NCBI RefSeq assembly: GCF_052115445.1
Contig: NZ_JBFRGR010000002.1
Coordinates: forward strand, 558,001 to 622,000
DNA length: 64,000 nucleotides
Direction: 5' to 3'
Origin: Paenibacillus_E sp052115445
Lineage (GTDB): Bacteria; Bacillota; Bacilli; Paenibacillales; NBRC-103111
Of this stretch, positions 41,901 through 50,551 are shown piece by piece (within the stretch, counting starts at the first letter, position 1; every line of letters starts with the position of its first letter). Under the pieces are notes generated by a model, which made no database searches, was not told the origin of the DNA, and saw nothing but the letters and a program-made list of their open reading frames with translations. The translations under genes and the position numbers were made by a program.

Positions 41901-43010
41901 CTATTGAGTGACTTCTTTATTCCAGCGGTCAATCCAACCTTTAAGGTTTTGATTCACGAATTTCATGTCCAATTTGCGAAGCTTGCTTACGACTTCTGTT
42001 CCATAAGTAATACCTTGCGCTTCATCAGCCGAGAGCTGAAGTGTCGTATTCACAGGTGAATCGATTTTGGACTTTGCTGATTTTTCTTGGACTTCTTTGC
42101 TCAAATGCCAGTTGATAAAATCTTCAGCCAACTGCTTATTTTTACTTCCTTTGATCACGTTAACCGTATTCATGACAGCGTATGCCCCTTCAGTCGGGGA
42201 AACAAACTTAGTTTCCGGTACAGCCGTTTTCAAATCCTTTACATACATTTCCATGATTGGCCCAGCGGCAATTTCCCCTTGCGCGAACATGTTCACGAAT
42301 TCGGAAGTTTGCCCGTAGTATTTGACGACGCCTTTATTTAGTTCTTTCACCTTGGCGAATGCTTGATCCGCATTGAACGTTGTGTTGCCTGCAACGACCG
42401 ATGCCGCATCAAGGATCATTGGACCTGTTGTCGACGTGATGCTTGGCAATGTCAGTTTCTTCGCAAGCTCAGGACTCCATAAGTCGCTCCACGACTTGAT
42501 TTCTTTACTCGTCGCCTTCGGATTATAGGCGATTCCCAACCGACCAATCGTATAGGCAGGACCATAGTCTTCACCAAGCGGAGCCTTTGCCAAATCGTAG
42601 ATGTCTTTCAAATTCGGCATACGGGTGCGATCAATCTTTTCAAAGAGTCCAGCTTCAATACCTTGCTGTGCATAGTAATCGGATAAATAGATAAGATCCA
42701 CTTTGGAACTGCTGCCTTGCTTCACTTTGTTCAGACGCTCCGAATTGTTCCCAATTTCCAGTACGATCTTGACGTTGTGCTCTTTCTCAAACGGCGCATA
42801 TACTTCTTTCTTGAAGAAGTCATCCGAGAAGCCCCATGTAGAAATGACTAATTCGGTAGGCGCTCCTTTGGCTGTTGCCGTCGGTGCCGTTGAAGCTGGA
42901 CTTGCGCTTGCAGTACCCTGATCTTTGGACGGAGCTGCGCCGCATCCTGTGAGAGCTAGTCCCACCACGGACAGTGAAATAAGGCTATGAAGCATTCTTT
43001 TTTTCATCAT
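41901..43010 (-). CDS. ABC importer binding lipoprotein, PotD/Fe-binding type
   Basis: 369 residues. Lipobox 'LALTGC' (Cys 23), a Ser/Thr/Ala-rich tether, then the two-lobed type II binding fold: 'LVISTWGFSDDFFKKEVYAP', 'NVKIVLEIGNNSERLNKV', 'VDLIYLSDYYAQQGIEAG', 'SLWSPELAKKLTLPSITSTT'-like hinge. GGGAGGT lies 6 bases before the ATG pair. It is the first gene of the operon (lipoprotein, nucleoside hydrolase, two permeases, ATPase, adenine deaminase) and has a promoter just upstream. Its cargo is inferred from the enzymes to be a purine nucleoside or base, although relatives bind polyamines or metals. Confidence 0.88.
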   Translation of the reverse strand: MMKKRMLHSLISLSVVGLALTGCGAAPSKDQGTASASPASTAPTATAKGAPTELVISTWGFSDDFFKKEVYAPFEKEHNVKIVLEIGNNSERLNKVKQGSSSKVDLIYLSDYYAQQGIEAGLFEKIDRTRMPNLKDIYDLAKAPLGEDYGPAYTIGRLGIAYNPKATSKEIKSWSDLWSPELAKKLTLPSITSTTGPMILDAASVVAGNTTFNADQAFAKVKELNKGVVKYYGQTSEFVNMFAQGEIAAGPIMEMYVKDLKTAVPETKFVSPTEGAYAVMNTVNVIKGSKNKQLAEDFINWHLSKEVQEKSAKSKIDSPVNTTLQLSADEAQGITYGTEVVSKLRKLDMKFVNQNLKGWIDRWNKEVTQ

Positions 43011-43035
43011 GAATAACCTCCCAAGTTTGTATATC

Positions 43036-43064
43036 TATATTTTGAAGCGTCAAACCCTTGTCAA
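43036..43064 (-). promoter_or_regulatory. Sigma-A-type promoter of the purine salvage operon
   Basis: TTGACA (43059-43064, perfect -35), 17-base spacer, AATATA (43036-43041, -10) on the minus strand, 26 bases before the start codon. I looked in this leader for a purine riboswitch core and saw none; the transcript leader is too short to hold one. Confidence 0.65.
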
Positions 43065-43122
43065 TTTTTACTAGTATGCTACCCTCGGCTTCATATCTAT
43101 GCGCAAAAGCAATAATAAACAG

Positions 43123-43167
43123 AAAAGTGCCCTTGATAGAAGAAATCTTCTAATCAAGAGCACTTTT
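43123..43167. terminator. Terminator between the MpsC-like gene and the purine operon
   Basis: AAAAGTGCCCTTGAT (43123-43137) pairs with ATCAAGAGCACTTTT (43153-43167) with one mismatch; an inner AGAAG/CTTCT extends it. A and T ends let it work in both directions. It lies about 87 bases after the stop at 43254. Confidence 0.8.
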
Positions 43168-43253
43168 CATCGTAAACAATGTAAAGAGACATCTACGGAT
43201 ATACATGCGGTTTCCACTTAAGATAGATCAAAAGTGAAACACCATGGTCTAAG

Positions 43254-43601
43254 CTATTCGGTTTGTTTAAGAATGATGTTCGTAATTGCCCATTGCGTTG
43301 GCGGATCATAATCTCTTAATACCGCATCCATCGATAATCCCATCTCTTGTTCCAACTTCTCGCGGATTCTTTTCTTATATATCGAAGACATATAGAAATC
43401 CACTTCGTGTTTCAAAGTCGGCGCCTCGCCTTCAAGCGCGGTAGAACGGGGGGAACGACGATGCTTTGCATGAAAAGTAATGATGTTCTGATCCAGCGAT
43501 ACCTTCAGTAAAGTGGTTCCAAAGCCGAACAATTCTTTAGAAATCTCGTTATATAGGTGACACAGCTTCTTCTTGTACTCATTAGAATCTGATTGGGACA
43601 T
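43254..43601 (-). CDS. MpsC-like (DUF2294) small protein
   Basis: 115 residues, no signal peptide or membrane segment. 'YNEISKELFGFGTTLLKVSL' and 'VDFYMSSIYKKRIREKLEQE' with 'LRDYDPPTQWAITNIIL' fit the DUF2294 family, also called MpsC. In other bacteria a member was linked to Na-dependent membrane potential, but most members have no tested role. Start ATG 43601 with AAGGTGA 6 bases upstream. It stands alone between two unrelated units; the 43602-43846 gap holds nothing else I recognise. Confidence 0.8.
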   Translation of the reverse strand: MSQSDSNEYKKKLCHLYNEISKELFGFGTTLLKVSLDQNIITFHAKHRRSPRSTALEGEAPTLKHEVDFYMSSIYKKRIREKLEQEMGLSMDAVLRDYDPPTQWAITNIILKQTE

Positions 43602-43846
43602 TAAAATCACCTTCAAGAACGATTATTGACTTTTATGATTTCAAATCTATCTTAATAATACATAGGATTACTGAATAAATCAAGCAAATCGTTCGCCTTT
43701 TTATCTATATTGACTAATTATAAAGAGTACATCACATAGAAATATGCCATTTTCCCGAAATATCTCTCATGCTTTGTAAGAATTAATACTTCCACTGAAG
43801 GTCCATTCATTCAAATTTCATCAATCACATCACTCTTCGCAAAATA

Positions 43847-44914
43847 TTAAAGTGTTTTCCTCACAACATGGGATCTTGCATGATCATTATAATTTTTGAA
43901 TATCAATCGACTAAAATTGTAAGCACCGTTATTCCAAACATGGAAATCATGAAAACCATTCTTAATCCGAATTTGATAAAAATGATAAAGAGGATTCCCC
44001 GAATGTATAAGCCCATCTATAGATTTTATGTAGCTGCCATTTGCTACTCCGTCTGCATCGCCGCAGGTGGTATATAGTAAATGAAGGTTATAGAAGCATG
44101 ATGTAAGACTGACTCCAAGCGTTTTGCCATCACTTGACGTAGGAGCGTTGGAAAAAGCTCCGACATTAGCAAACAAATCTATCATGCCTGGAGCGAGCAC
44201 AGTCTTGTCCAATCCGTTATTCCAGGGACTCTCTGTGCCAGTGATTCGCGTCGAATCATGTCGGTAACCACCGAGTATTAGATTCAAGGCTTGCATTCCC
44301 CCCATCGAAAGCCCGGCGATCGCTCTGCGCCTGCGGTTATATATGATTCCCTCAGGTGAAGTGACTGTTATATCTGCAAAGGTTTTGTAATTGGATTCTA
44401 TAAATGGAATCAGATCGTATCTCAGCTCATAATCAAAGTAATAGAATCCCAGCATATTGGTTCCTTCGGGATTGAAGGAGGTGTCTGTCCAATCATGAGC
44501 GCTTCTTCCGTTAGGAAATACGACGATCAACGGATCGATATCACCGTTGGCAATGAGATTGTCAAATAGATTACAAATGATAAATCGTCCGTCGGCCTTA
44601 CCGTTACTGCTTAACCATTCATCTTGATCCCCACCTACTCCATGAAGCAAATACAGTACATTATATCTAACAGTAGAGTCCTTTGGATCATAACCCGCAG
44701 GCAAGTAGACGTTGCATTTCTTAAATATCGCATCTCCTGCAACCGTTTCTCTTCCTGCTTCACTGGCATCTATGTTCCTATCTGTTACAAGCTGTCGAGA
44801 CAAATGAATATAGTTGCCTACCTTATAGGAAACCTCTTGAATCGTACCTTGAAGCCCATCATTAACTGACCTCAAATATTCGGCAGGTACTGCCGTCACA
44901 TTTATGCTTCTCAT
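43847..44914 (-). CDS. CE1-type esterase (feruloyl/acetyl xylan esterase-like)
   Basis: 355 residues. 'VLYLLHGVGGDQDEWL' (oxyanion region), 'IVVFPNGRSAHDW', nucleophile elbow 'AIAGLSMGGMQALNLI', acid near 'TTCGDADGV', and catalytic His in 'GFHDFHVWNNGAYNF' give the complete CE1 (esterase D-like) pattern. Such enzymes remove ferulate or acetate from xylan side chains. There is no signal peptide, so it would act inside on imported oligomers, matching the intracellular GH10 xylanase nearby. A weak GAAGGG lies about 13 bases before the ATG. It follows the secreted xylanase gene on the same strand, but a terminator separates them. Confidence 0.85.
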   Translation of the reverse strand: MRSINVTAVPAEYLRSVNDGLQGTIQEVSYKVGNYIHLSRQLVTDRNIDASEAGRETVAGDAIFKKCNVYLPAGYDPKDSTVRYNVLYLLHGVGGDQDEWLSSNGKADGRFIICNLFDNLIANGDIDPLIVVFPNGRSAHDWTDTSFNPEGTNMLGFYYFDYELRYDLIPFIESNYKTFADITVTSPEGIIYNRRRRAIAGLSMGGMQALNLILGGYRHDSTRITGTESPWNNGLDKTVLAPGMIDLFANVGAFSNAPTSSDGKTLGVSLTSCFYNLHLLYTTCGDADGVANGSYIKSIDGLIHSGNPLYHFYQIRIKNGFHDFHVWNNGAYNFSRLIFKNYNDHARSHVVRKTL

Positions 44915-45000
44915 AGATCATTATTGTCCCTTCGAATATATTCTTTCTACAATAAGAAATCATGGCCAGCAGAGACCTGAACAGCATTTGATCCCTTAGC

Positions 45001-45042
45001 CCAAAACAAAGCTGCCGCACATGAAATTCACGTGCGGACAGC
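45001..45042 (-). terminator. Terminator of the secreted xylanase gene
   Basis: A long imperfect stem (45011-45026 with 45027-45042; core CCGCAC with GTGCGG) followed on the minus strand by TTTGTTTTGG. It lies about 25 bases after the xylanase stop codon. Confidence 0.75.
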
Positions 45043-45066
45043 CTTCCTTATTCATGCTCGCGAGCG

Positions 45067-47721
45067 TTATTGGAACTTTTGAGCATCCAAAATCCTAATG
45101 ATGATAACCGTCGTTTCTGCGCGGGTGCTAAAAGCCTTCGGCTTCAGCGTACCGTCTTCGTAGCCGTTCAGCACACCCTTGGCGTTCAAAGCCACAAGCA
45201 GTCCTTGAGCCCAGGTGGAGACTTCGCCTCTGTCCTTATATTCCAATTCACCGTTGACAGGTACCACATGTGCGGCACGTGCAAGTATTACAGCCATTTG
45301 TTCCCTAGTGATGTTGTCATCCGGCCCGAAGTTTCCAACTTCATAGTCATCCACGAAGAGTTCTATTAGATCCGTCGCGGTTTTGGTCATGTCTTTGACC
45401 GCTATGCGGGCATACACATTTTGTTCATCCCACAAGGTTTTCACTTCAGCCTGAAGGGTACCTAATTGTTGCGTTTTCAATGCCGGAACCGTGTTCCAAA
45501 CCGGATCTGAAGCATTAGCCGGTGTACCTTTCGCTGTATTTGCTGTCTGCGCGGTTATTGGAAGATGGGATGGTGTCAGCGTCTTTACTGCTTCAATCAT
45601 TCCCCAATAAGCATATTTGGCTTGATACTGCACATCGAAAGGGAAAGGAGCATCTTTACGGGTTGTACCTTGGTTATCAAGCCAGGTATGATCATCTGCA
45701 ATCCCCCATATCGTAACATTGCTGATCCATCCGTCAGGATTATAGGCCTGCGTGTTCGAGGCAGCATGTTTGCCCTCATTGTCCAGCCGAACAAGCTCTT
45801 GGAACAATTGCTTATAACGGTAGACTTGTTTCACAAGGCTGGTATCATCATAGCTGGTGGAACTGTTGTCGGTATAAACCGAAACGTCAAGCTCCGTTAT
45901 TTGATTGTCGAGCCCGGCTTCTCCGAATTTCCGTATGGAATCAGAAATTTGCTCGATCGAAGGACCGCCAATGCTGATGTGCGTTTGATGACCCACACCG
46001 TCAATGTGAACTCCCTCGCCTTTCAGCTTTGTCACCAAATTGAACAAAAAGTCGCGTTTGGCCGGATCCTGCGTACTGTAATCGTTGATATACAGTTTAG
46101 CGTCTGGCAACTCTTGACGAGCAACCCTAAAGGCTGTACGGATGAAATCCAAGCCAGTCAGCGTATACCACTCGCTCTTCCGCATGCCGTCCGGCTGTCC
46201 AGGATCAATAACTTCGTTGACCACGTCGACGGCATTGATTGGCACTTCCATGGAACTATAGTGACGTGCCACGGTTTGGATATACGTCGTCAGACGGTTA
46301 AGCACCAGCTGTTTATTCTCCGGTGTAGCTGCAAGCGGCTGGCCCTGCGCATCCTTAAACATCCATTCAGCAGCCTGCGAATGCCAAGCGAGGGTATGCA
46401 GCCGGAAATTCATCGTGTGATCCTTGGCATATTGTGCGATCTTGTCTGCTTCCGTCCAGTTCCATTGCCCTTCTGTCGGTTCCAGAGAACCCGGCTTTGT
46501 AGCATTCTCAGCTACGAGCGAGCTATAGTGATAATCCAGAAGCGTGTGAACATCGGAAGTAAGCTGATCTCCTGTTACGGCAGCACCGACTTTGAAGTTG
46601 TCCGCATAGATGTCCTTCAAAGGATCAATATCCGTTTGAATCGGCTTCGGCCCGGATACTTGACCCACATAGGACAAATTGAAATCGTCTATATAGAAGG
46701 ATCTTGTATCTTCGTACTTATTGGCTACTTCCACGTATGCATTCAATACGGTCGGAGTGCCAGCAACGGTAAACGCACCGGTCAATTGTACCCATTGATC
46801 AGAAGTTACCGTCACGTTTGACGAAACATTCGTATATGTACTATCGCCGCTCTGCACAGAGAGCCGCAATACAGTCGGGGATTGTCCCGGAGCCATTTTT
46901 ACCCAAGTGGACAAATTGTACTTATAGCCCTTGTACATCTTGCCAAGGACATTCAGCAAAGGCCCATCATATTGCTCTGATACCGTGGTCAGCAAGCTCT
47001 TGGAGCCGCTTGTGGTGTGATTGTCTGCCGTCGATATATCGATATTGCCGGAGCCGTTTCTGCGCACCCAATTTCCTTGTCCGTCCTCAAAGGAGGATTG
47101 GACCCCAGTTTGGTCAACTGTTCCCGAATCAACCGGTGCAGCCGGCGTGACATCAGTTAACTGTACTTCATCGATATAGAGGTCCTCCGTAGTGGTGGAA
47201 GCTGAAGCTGAATCCGACTCCACCCATATTTTGAACGCCTTCGTATCACCTGGAAGCTCGTATCCCTTTAGTTCAAAAGTGGTCCATTCGGTGGAACTAA
47301 CCGACTTATTCACCACCAGCCATGGATATTTATTGGTCAGCGAAGCAGCATCGACATTGGAAGCGATATGGAAATTATCGGTTCCTGCTCCGACTTTAAG
47401 CTTCAGTGACAAATCATACGTATGGCCAGCTTGTGTGTACGAAGTCAAATCCAGGAACGGGGAGCTATTACTTGCAGCACGGTTCGTCATCGCCAGGGAT
47501 TTGGAGCCATCGGAGGCCGTTGCCGACGTCACGGCAATTGAACCGTCTCCCATCCAGGATACCTTAGCCCAACCGCCAGTTTGGTCGTCTTCAAAACTTT
47601 GGGACAATACGACCGTATTGCCGGCAGCCGATGCCATCACGGGCACTAGAAGTTGGGGGGAGATCATCCCAAACAGCAGCACAATTGCCATCCATACATG
47701 AAGTTGTTTTCTCACAAGCAT
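45067..47721 (-). CDS. xynA1: Secreted GH10 endoxylanase with CBM22 pair and truncated CBM9-SLH tail
   Basis: About 884 residues. Signal peptide (about 1-33), two CBM22-like domains (about 36-193 and 203-350), GH10 barrel (about 365-707) with acid/base Glu in 'DVVNEVIDPG' and nucleophile in 'ITELDVSVY', then the start of a CBM9 ('SDPVWNTVPALKTQQLGTLQ', 'VKTLWDEQNVYARIAVKD') that stops at 'DLIELFVD' and continues directly as SLH sequence ('NFGPDDNITREQMAVILARA'). Only about one and a half SLH repeats remain. Relatives such as XynA1 of Paenibacillus sp. JDR-2 carry more CBM22s, a full CBM9 and three SLH repeats. An in-frame deletion best explains this. Start ATG 47721, 6 bases after AGGAGG. A perfect cre and the shared regulon motif lie upstream. 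Confidence 0.9.
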   Translation of the reverse strand: MLVRKQLHVWMAIVLLFGMISPQLLVPVMASAAGNTVVLSQSFEDDQTGGWAKVSWMGDGSIAVTSATASDGSKSLAMTNRAASNSSPFLDLTSYTQAGHTYDLSLKLKVGAGTDNFHIASNVDAASLTNKYPWLVVNKSVSSTEWTTFELKGYELPGDTKAFKIWVESDSASASTTTEDLYIDEVQLTDVTPAAPVDSGTVDQTGVQSSFEDGQGNWVRRNGSGNIDISTADNHTTSGSKSLLTTVSEQYDGPLLNVLGKMYKGYKYNLSTWVKMAPGQSPTVLRLSVQSGDSTYTNVSSNVTVTSDQWVQLTGAFTVAGTPTVLNAYVEVANKYEDTRSFYIDDFNLSYVGQVSGPKPIQTDIDPLKDIYADNFKVGAAVTGDQLTSDVHTLLDYHYSSLVAENATKPGSLEPTEGQWNWTEADKIAQYAKDHTMNFRLHTLAWHSQAAEWMFKDAQGQPLAATPENKQLVLNRLTTYIQTVARHYSSMEVPINAVDVVNEVIDPGQPDGMRKSEWYTLTGLDFIRTAFRVARQELPDAKLYINDYSTQDPAKRDFLFNLVTKLKGEGVHIDGVGHQTHISIGGPSIEQISDSIRKFGEAGLDNQITELDVSVYTDNSSTSYDDTSLVKQVYRYKQLFQELVRLDNEGKHAASNTQAYNPDGWISNVTIWGIADDHTWLDNQGTTRKDAPFPFDVQYQAKYAYWGMIEAVKTLTPSHLPITAQTANTAKGTPANASDPVWNTVPALKTQQLGTLQAEVKTLWDEQNVYARIAVKDMTKTATDLIELFVDDYEVGNFGPDDNITREQMAVILARAAHVVPVNGELEYKDRGEVSTWAQGLLVALNAKGVLNGYEDGTLKPKAFSTRAETTVIIIRILDAQKFQ

Positions 47722-47737
47722 TCTCATCCTCCTCTTC

Positions 47738-47751
47738 TGAAATCGCTTACA
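47738..47751. promoter_or_regulatory. Perfect cre site in the xylanase leader
   Basis: TGAAATCGCTTACA fits TGWAANCGNTNWCA at all 14 positions on both strands. It lies 17-30 bases before the start codon and just downstream of the proposed -10 (47768-47773), where bound CcpA would block the polymerase. Confidence 0.8.
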
Positions 47752-47767
47752 ATTTTATTTCAATTTC

Positions 47768-47822
47768 ATTCTACAACTTAGATAATTGGCTTCACATACT
47801 CAATTTAAAGAATAGTCCCCCC
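47768..47822 (-). promoter_or_regulatory. Promoter with xylan-regulon motif (site A)
   Basis: On the minus strand GGGGGGAC-TATT-CTTTAAAT is followed after 30 bases by -10 TAGAAT (47768-47773). No good -35 exists. The block matches sites B (48886-48938) and C (57761-57812), though site A is the most divergent: its ATGTGAAGC stands for GTGAATTGTAAG. Confidence 0.6.
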
Positions 47823-47840
47823 TTAATTATGGCAATTTGC

Positions 47841-48833
47841 CTACCCGATTACACGCCAAAATGCCTGCTTAGGCCGAAGATCCCCATCAAATAGAAACGG
47901 CCAGTTCTTTCTGCCGCGAACTGGGAAGTTGTCCAACCAGGTATAGTTGTCAGCCGCTCCCCAGAAAGTTACCGACGTAATGACTTCTCGATATTCCTTA
48001 AATAGCCTGAAGATCTCTTCGTACCTCTGCTGCTGCAGCTCCACCATTTGCTCGGTGGGCACACTCAGATCAGTCCGCCTGTCCTCAAATTGAAACATGG
48101 AAAGATCTAACTCGGTGATGTGAAGCTCCAGATCGAGGGAAGCGTATAGCTCGATCGCTTGACTTATTTCATCCAAGGAAGGACCATAGATATTCCAATG
48201 TCCCTGCATGCCGATTCCGTGGATAGGAACCCCCTTCTCCTTCAATGAACGGACGAGATTATAAATCTTATCCCGTTTGACAGGCTCTGTCTCGTTGTAG
48301 TCGTTATAGAACAGAAGTGCATTCGGATCGGCTTCATGGGCTGCCTCGAAAGCATGGCGGATATAATCCTCACCGAGAATCTCCAGCCATTTGGTACTTC
48401 GCATCACCAGATCCACCTTGTCCTCGATCGCCTCGTTGACCACGTCCCACGCATAAACCCTCCCCTTGTAACGACTGGCTACCGTACGGATATGCTCCTG
48501 CATCCGTAAGAGAACCAGTTCTCTACTGGCAGGACCGCCGGAAGGGCTTTCAAACACCCAATCGGAGGTTTGATTATGCCAGACCATCGTATGGCCCCGA
48601 ACGGCAATCCCGTTCTGCATGGCGAAATCCATGATTTCATCCGCTGTCTCAAATGTGTAGCGCTCTTCCTCAGGATGGATCTCCGCGAACTTCATCTGGT
48701 TCTCCGCTGTAATGCTGTTATAATGCCTGGCGATGAAGTTTCCTTCGGATCGGATAGTCTTCGTGCTAACAGCAGCCCCGACTCTGAATATGTCCTTATA
48801 AGCCTCGTGTAAGCTCGGTACCTTGTTGTTCAT
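47841..48833 (-). CDS. xynA2: Intracellular GH10 xylanase
   Basis: 330 residues, GH10 domain only, no signal peptide; acts on xylo-oligomers and aldouronates after import. Acid/base Glu134 in 'AWDVVNEAIED', nucleophile Glu241 in 'LHITELDLSMF'; 'ITAENQMKFAEIHPEE' and 'GHTMVWHNQTSDWVF' line the subsites. Size and location fit the short intracellular XynA2 of the aldouronate-utilisation cluster in Paenibacillus sp. JDR-2. The ATG follows AGGAGG by 11 bases, a long spacing. It has its own promoter (site B) and ends about 120 bases before the secreted xylanase start. Confidence 0.93.
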   Translation of the reverse strand: MNNKVPSLHEAYKDIFRVGAAVSTKTIRSEGNFIARHYNSITAENQMKFAEIHPEEERYTFETADEIMDFAMQNGIAVRGHTMVWHNQTSDWVFESPSGGPASRELVLLRMQEHIRTVASRYKGRVYAWDVVNEAIEDKVDLVMRSTKWLEILGEDYIRHAFEAAHEADPNALLFYNDYNETEPVKRDKIYNLVRSLKEKGVPIHGIGMQGHWNIYGPSLDEISQAIELYASLDLELHITELDLSMFQFEDRRTDLSVPTEQMVELQQQRYEEIFRLFKEYREVITSVTFWGAADNYTWLDNFPVRGRKNWPFLFDGDLRPKQAFWRVIG

Positions 48834-48885
48834 AGATTGATAAACCTCCTCATCATCCCCTGTTTAAACAGGCCTACTATGTTAT

Positions 48886-48938
48886 ATGATATAGAATCTG
48901 ACTACACTTACCATTCACAGATTAAAGAACTCTCCCCC
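48886..48938 (-). promoter_or_regulatory. Promoter with xylan-regulon motif (site B)
   Basis: On the minus strand GGGGGGAGAGTT-CTTTAAT-CTGTGAATGGTAAG, then -10 TATCAT (48886-48891), with exactly 29 bases between TTTAAT and the -10. It lies 53-105 bases before the xynA2 start. The same arrangement with 29 bases is found at site C. Confidence 0.7.
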
Positions 48939-48998
48939 CTTTTCTTAAAATCTTTCAAGATTGTGTGTAATGTTTTCAGTCGCACTCCTAACAAATAG

Positions 48999-49028
48999 AC
49001 GTTTATTTCTTAGAAAAGAAATACACGT
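48999..49028. terminator. Probable terminator of the second yesN gene
   Basis: Arms of 13 bases (48999-49011 and 49016-49028) with one mismatch and a 4-base loop. On the minus strand CTATTTGTT follows, a weak T run. It lies about 18 bases after the stop at 49046. Confidence 0.5.
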
Positions 49029-49045
49029 CCTTCATTTGCCATCCT

Positions 49046-50551
49046 TTATGCTTTGCTTAACTGTCTAAACACACCGGGCTTGTCAGACACACGTTTCTCA
49101 AACTCTTTGAGGAAATGATGATAGTGAACGTATCCGATCTGCTCCGCAATTAGACGAATCGTTTCATCAGTTTCGCATAGCATACGCTTCGCCGCGTTAA
49201 TTCGCAGGTCATGAATATACTCAATGATGCCTACACCGTTCCTCTTCATAAACGCTTGGCCTAAGTATACTGGGTTCATGAAGAACCGTTCTCCGATATC
49301 TTTAATCGTCAGCGATTCCCGATAATGCTCCTGGATAAAACGCTCAATAACTCGAAGGGGGTGCCCGGAGAACTTCTCTTTATGCTGCTTTAGCTGGCTC
49401 ATATACTGCTGCACATACGCTTGCAGGGACTCCTCCACTTCCTGTAGGGAACGATGCTCCCTTCTCAAAAAATCGCGAACACGAGGCAGCGCATCCGAAT
49501 CAATACCCATGTCCCGCATGACAGCAGCGCTTTTCAAAACAATGCGTATGACCAGCAAATGAACGACTTCCCGGGCCGTTTTGTTAGCTGACAGTATCAC
49601 AAACATTTGCTTAATCAGGTCCTCAACCCGCTTATCCTGAAGCGCCTCAAGGGCACTTTGAATGTTATCTACGATAGAAACCGCATGAAGATCATAGCTG
49701 ATTTGCTTGTGATGAATCTTATCGTAATCGAGTGGACCACCGGATATATGAAAGAAATGATGCACGGATGTCTCTAGAGCACCTGCATACGAATCTTCTA
49801 TATGACGGAGGGACTCCACCCGCGGTCCTATCGAGAAACAGCATTCGATACCCTGCTCATGTAGATCTTCGTATACCTGCCCAGCCCATTCCTCGATCTC
49901 AGGGAATGACTCCATAACAAGGCCGTCCTGGCTCCCAAACAAATCGATTGCATGAGCTTTTCGTGAAAGGAAGTAACGTGCATCCAGCTCCTGTTTTATG
50001 CCGCTAAGCCATTCTACATGAATGTACCTCCAGCCCTGATTTCCTTGTGCCAAGGGATCTAGTATTTCCCCAACGTTTCCGTCTGTTGCAGAAATTTCCC
50101 CCCGAAGCATTTGAGCAAGCAGCGTAGGTACTAGACGGTCGGTAACGAGGTCATGGCGTGCCCTTTGCTGTTCTCTGTGCTGCAGCTCTTCAATAACGAA
50201 TTGAATAACAGCCTCCCATTCCCTGTCCAAAGCCGGTTTAAGCAAATAATGCTTTACGCCATACCTTAAGGCAGATCGAGCATATTCGAAATCATTGTAG
50301 CCGCTTAAAATGATGAATACGGGATCGTTGCCTGCTTTTTGCACCCGATCGATTAATTCTAATCCGTCAATGACCGGCATCCGAATATCCGTCACAACGA
50401 GATCAGGCTTACAGGCTTCAATGCAGGCTAAAGCTTCTTCGCCGTTCTCGCACATTTGTACGATTTCAAAGCCAAGCTCTTCCCATTCGACCATCAGCTT
50501 TATACCTTCCAAAGCGAAAGGCTCATCATCCACGAAGATAACCTTATACAT
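49046..50551 (-). CDS. yesN: YesN-type response regulator (second of two)
   Basis: 501 residues. Receiver (1-120): 'KVIFVDDEPFALEGIKLMV', phospho-Asp in 'PDLVVTDIRMPVIDGLELI', Lys in 'YLLKPALD'. A middle region follows, then a C-terminal AraC domain with two helix-turn-helix units ('LTIKDIGERFFMNPVYLGQA', 'TIRLIAEQIGYVHYHHFLKE'). Its start overlaps the stop of yesM by 8 bases. It is a prime candidate to bind the shared motif before the xylanases and the importer. It is followed by xynA2, after a probable terminator. Confidence 0.92.
   Translation of the reverse strand: MYKVIFVDDEPFALEGIKLMVEWEELGFEIVQMCENGEEALACIEACKPDLVVTDIRMPVIDGLELIDRVQKAGNDPVFIILSGYNDFEYARSALRYGVKHYLLKPALDREWEAVIQFVIEELQHREQQRARHDLVTDRLVPTLLAQMLRGEISATDGNVGEILDPLAQGNQGWRYIHVEWLSGIKQELDARYFLSRKAHAIDLFGSQDGLVMESFPEIEEWAGQVYEDLHEQGIECCFSIGPRVESLRHIEDSYAGALETSVHHFFHISGGPLDYDKIHHKQISYDLHAVSIVDNIQSALEALQDKRVEDLIKQMFVILSANKTAREVVHLLVIRIVLKSAAVMRDMGIDSDALPRVRDFLRREHRSLQEVEESLQAYVQQYMSQLKQHKEKFSGHPLRVIERFIQEHYRESLTIKDIGERFFMNPVYLGQAFMKRNGVGIIEYIHDLRINAAKRMLCETDETIRLIAEQIGYVHYHHFLKEFEKRVSDKPGVFRQLSKA

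Noticed and set aside
43011..43250. Possible purine riboswitch before the purine salvage operon
   Set aside because: The core loops of purine riboswitches are not visible, and the promoter lies only about 26 bases before the start codon. The one hairpin here is a plain terminator.
45565..46821. Long plus-strand open frame (418 codons) inside the GH10 xylanase gene
   Set aside because: It is antisense to a well-conserved catalytic domain, has no ribosome site and no recognisable protein pattern; the codon structure of the xylanase explains it.
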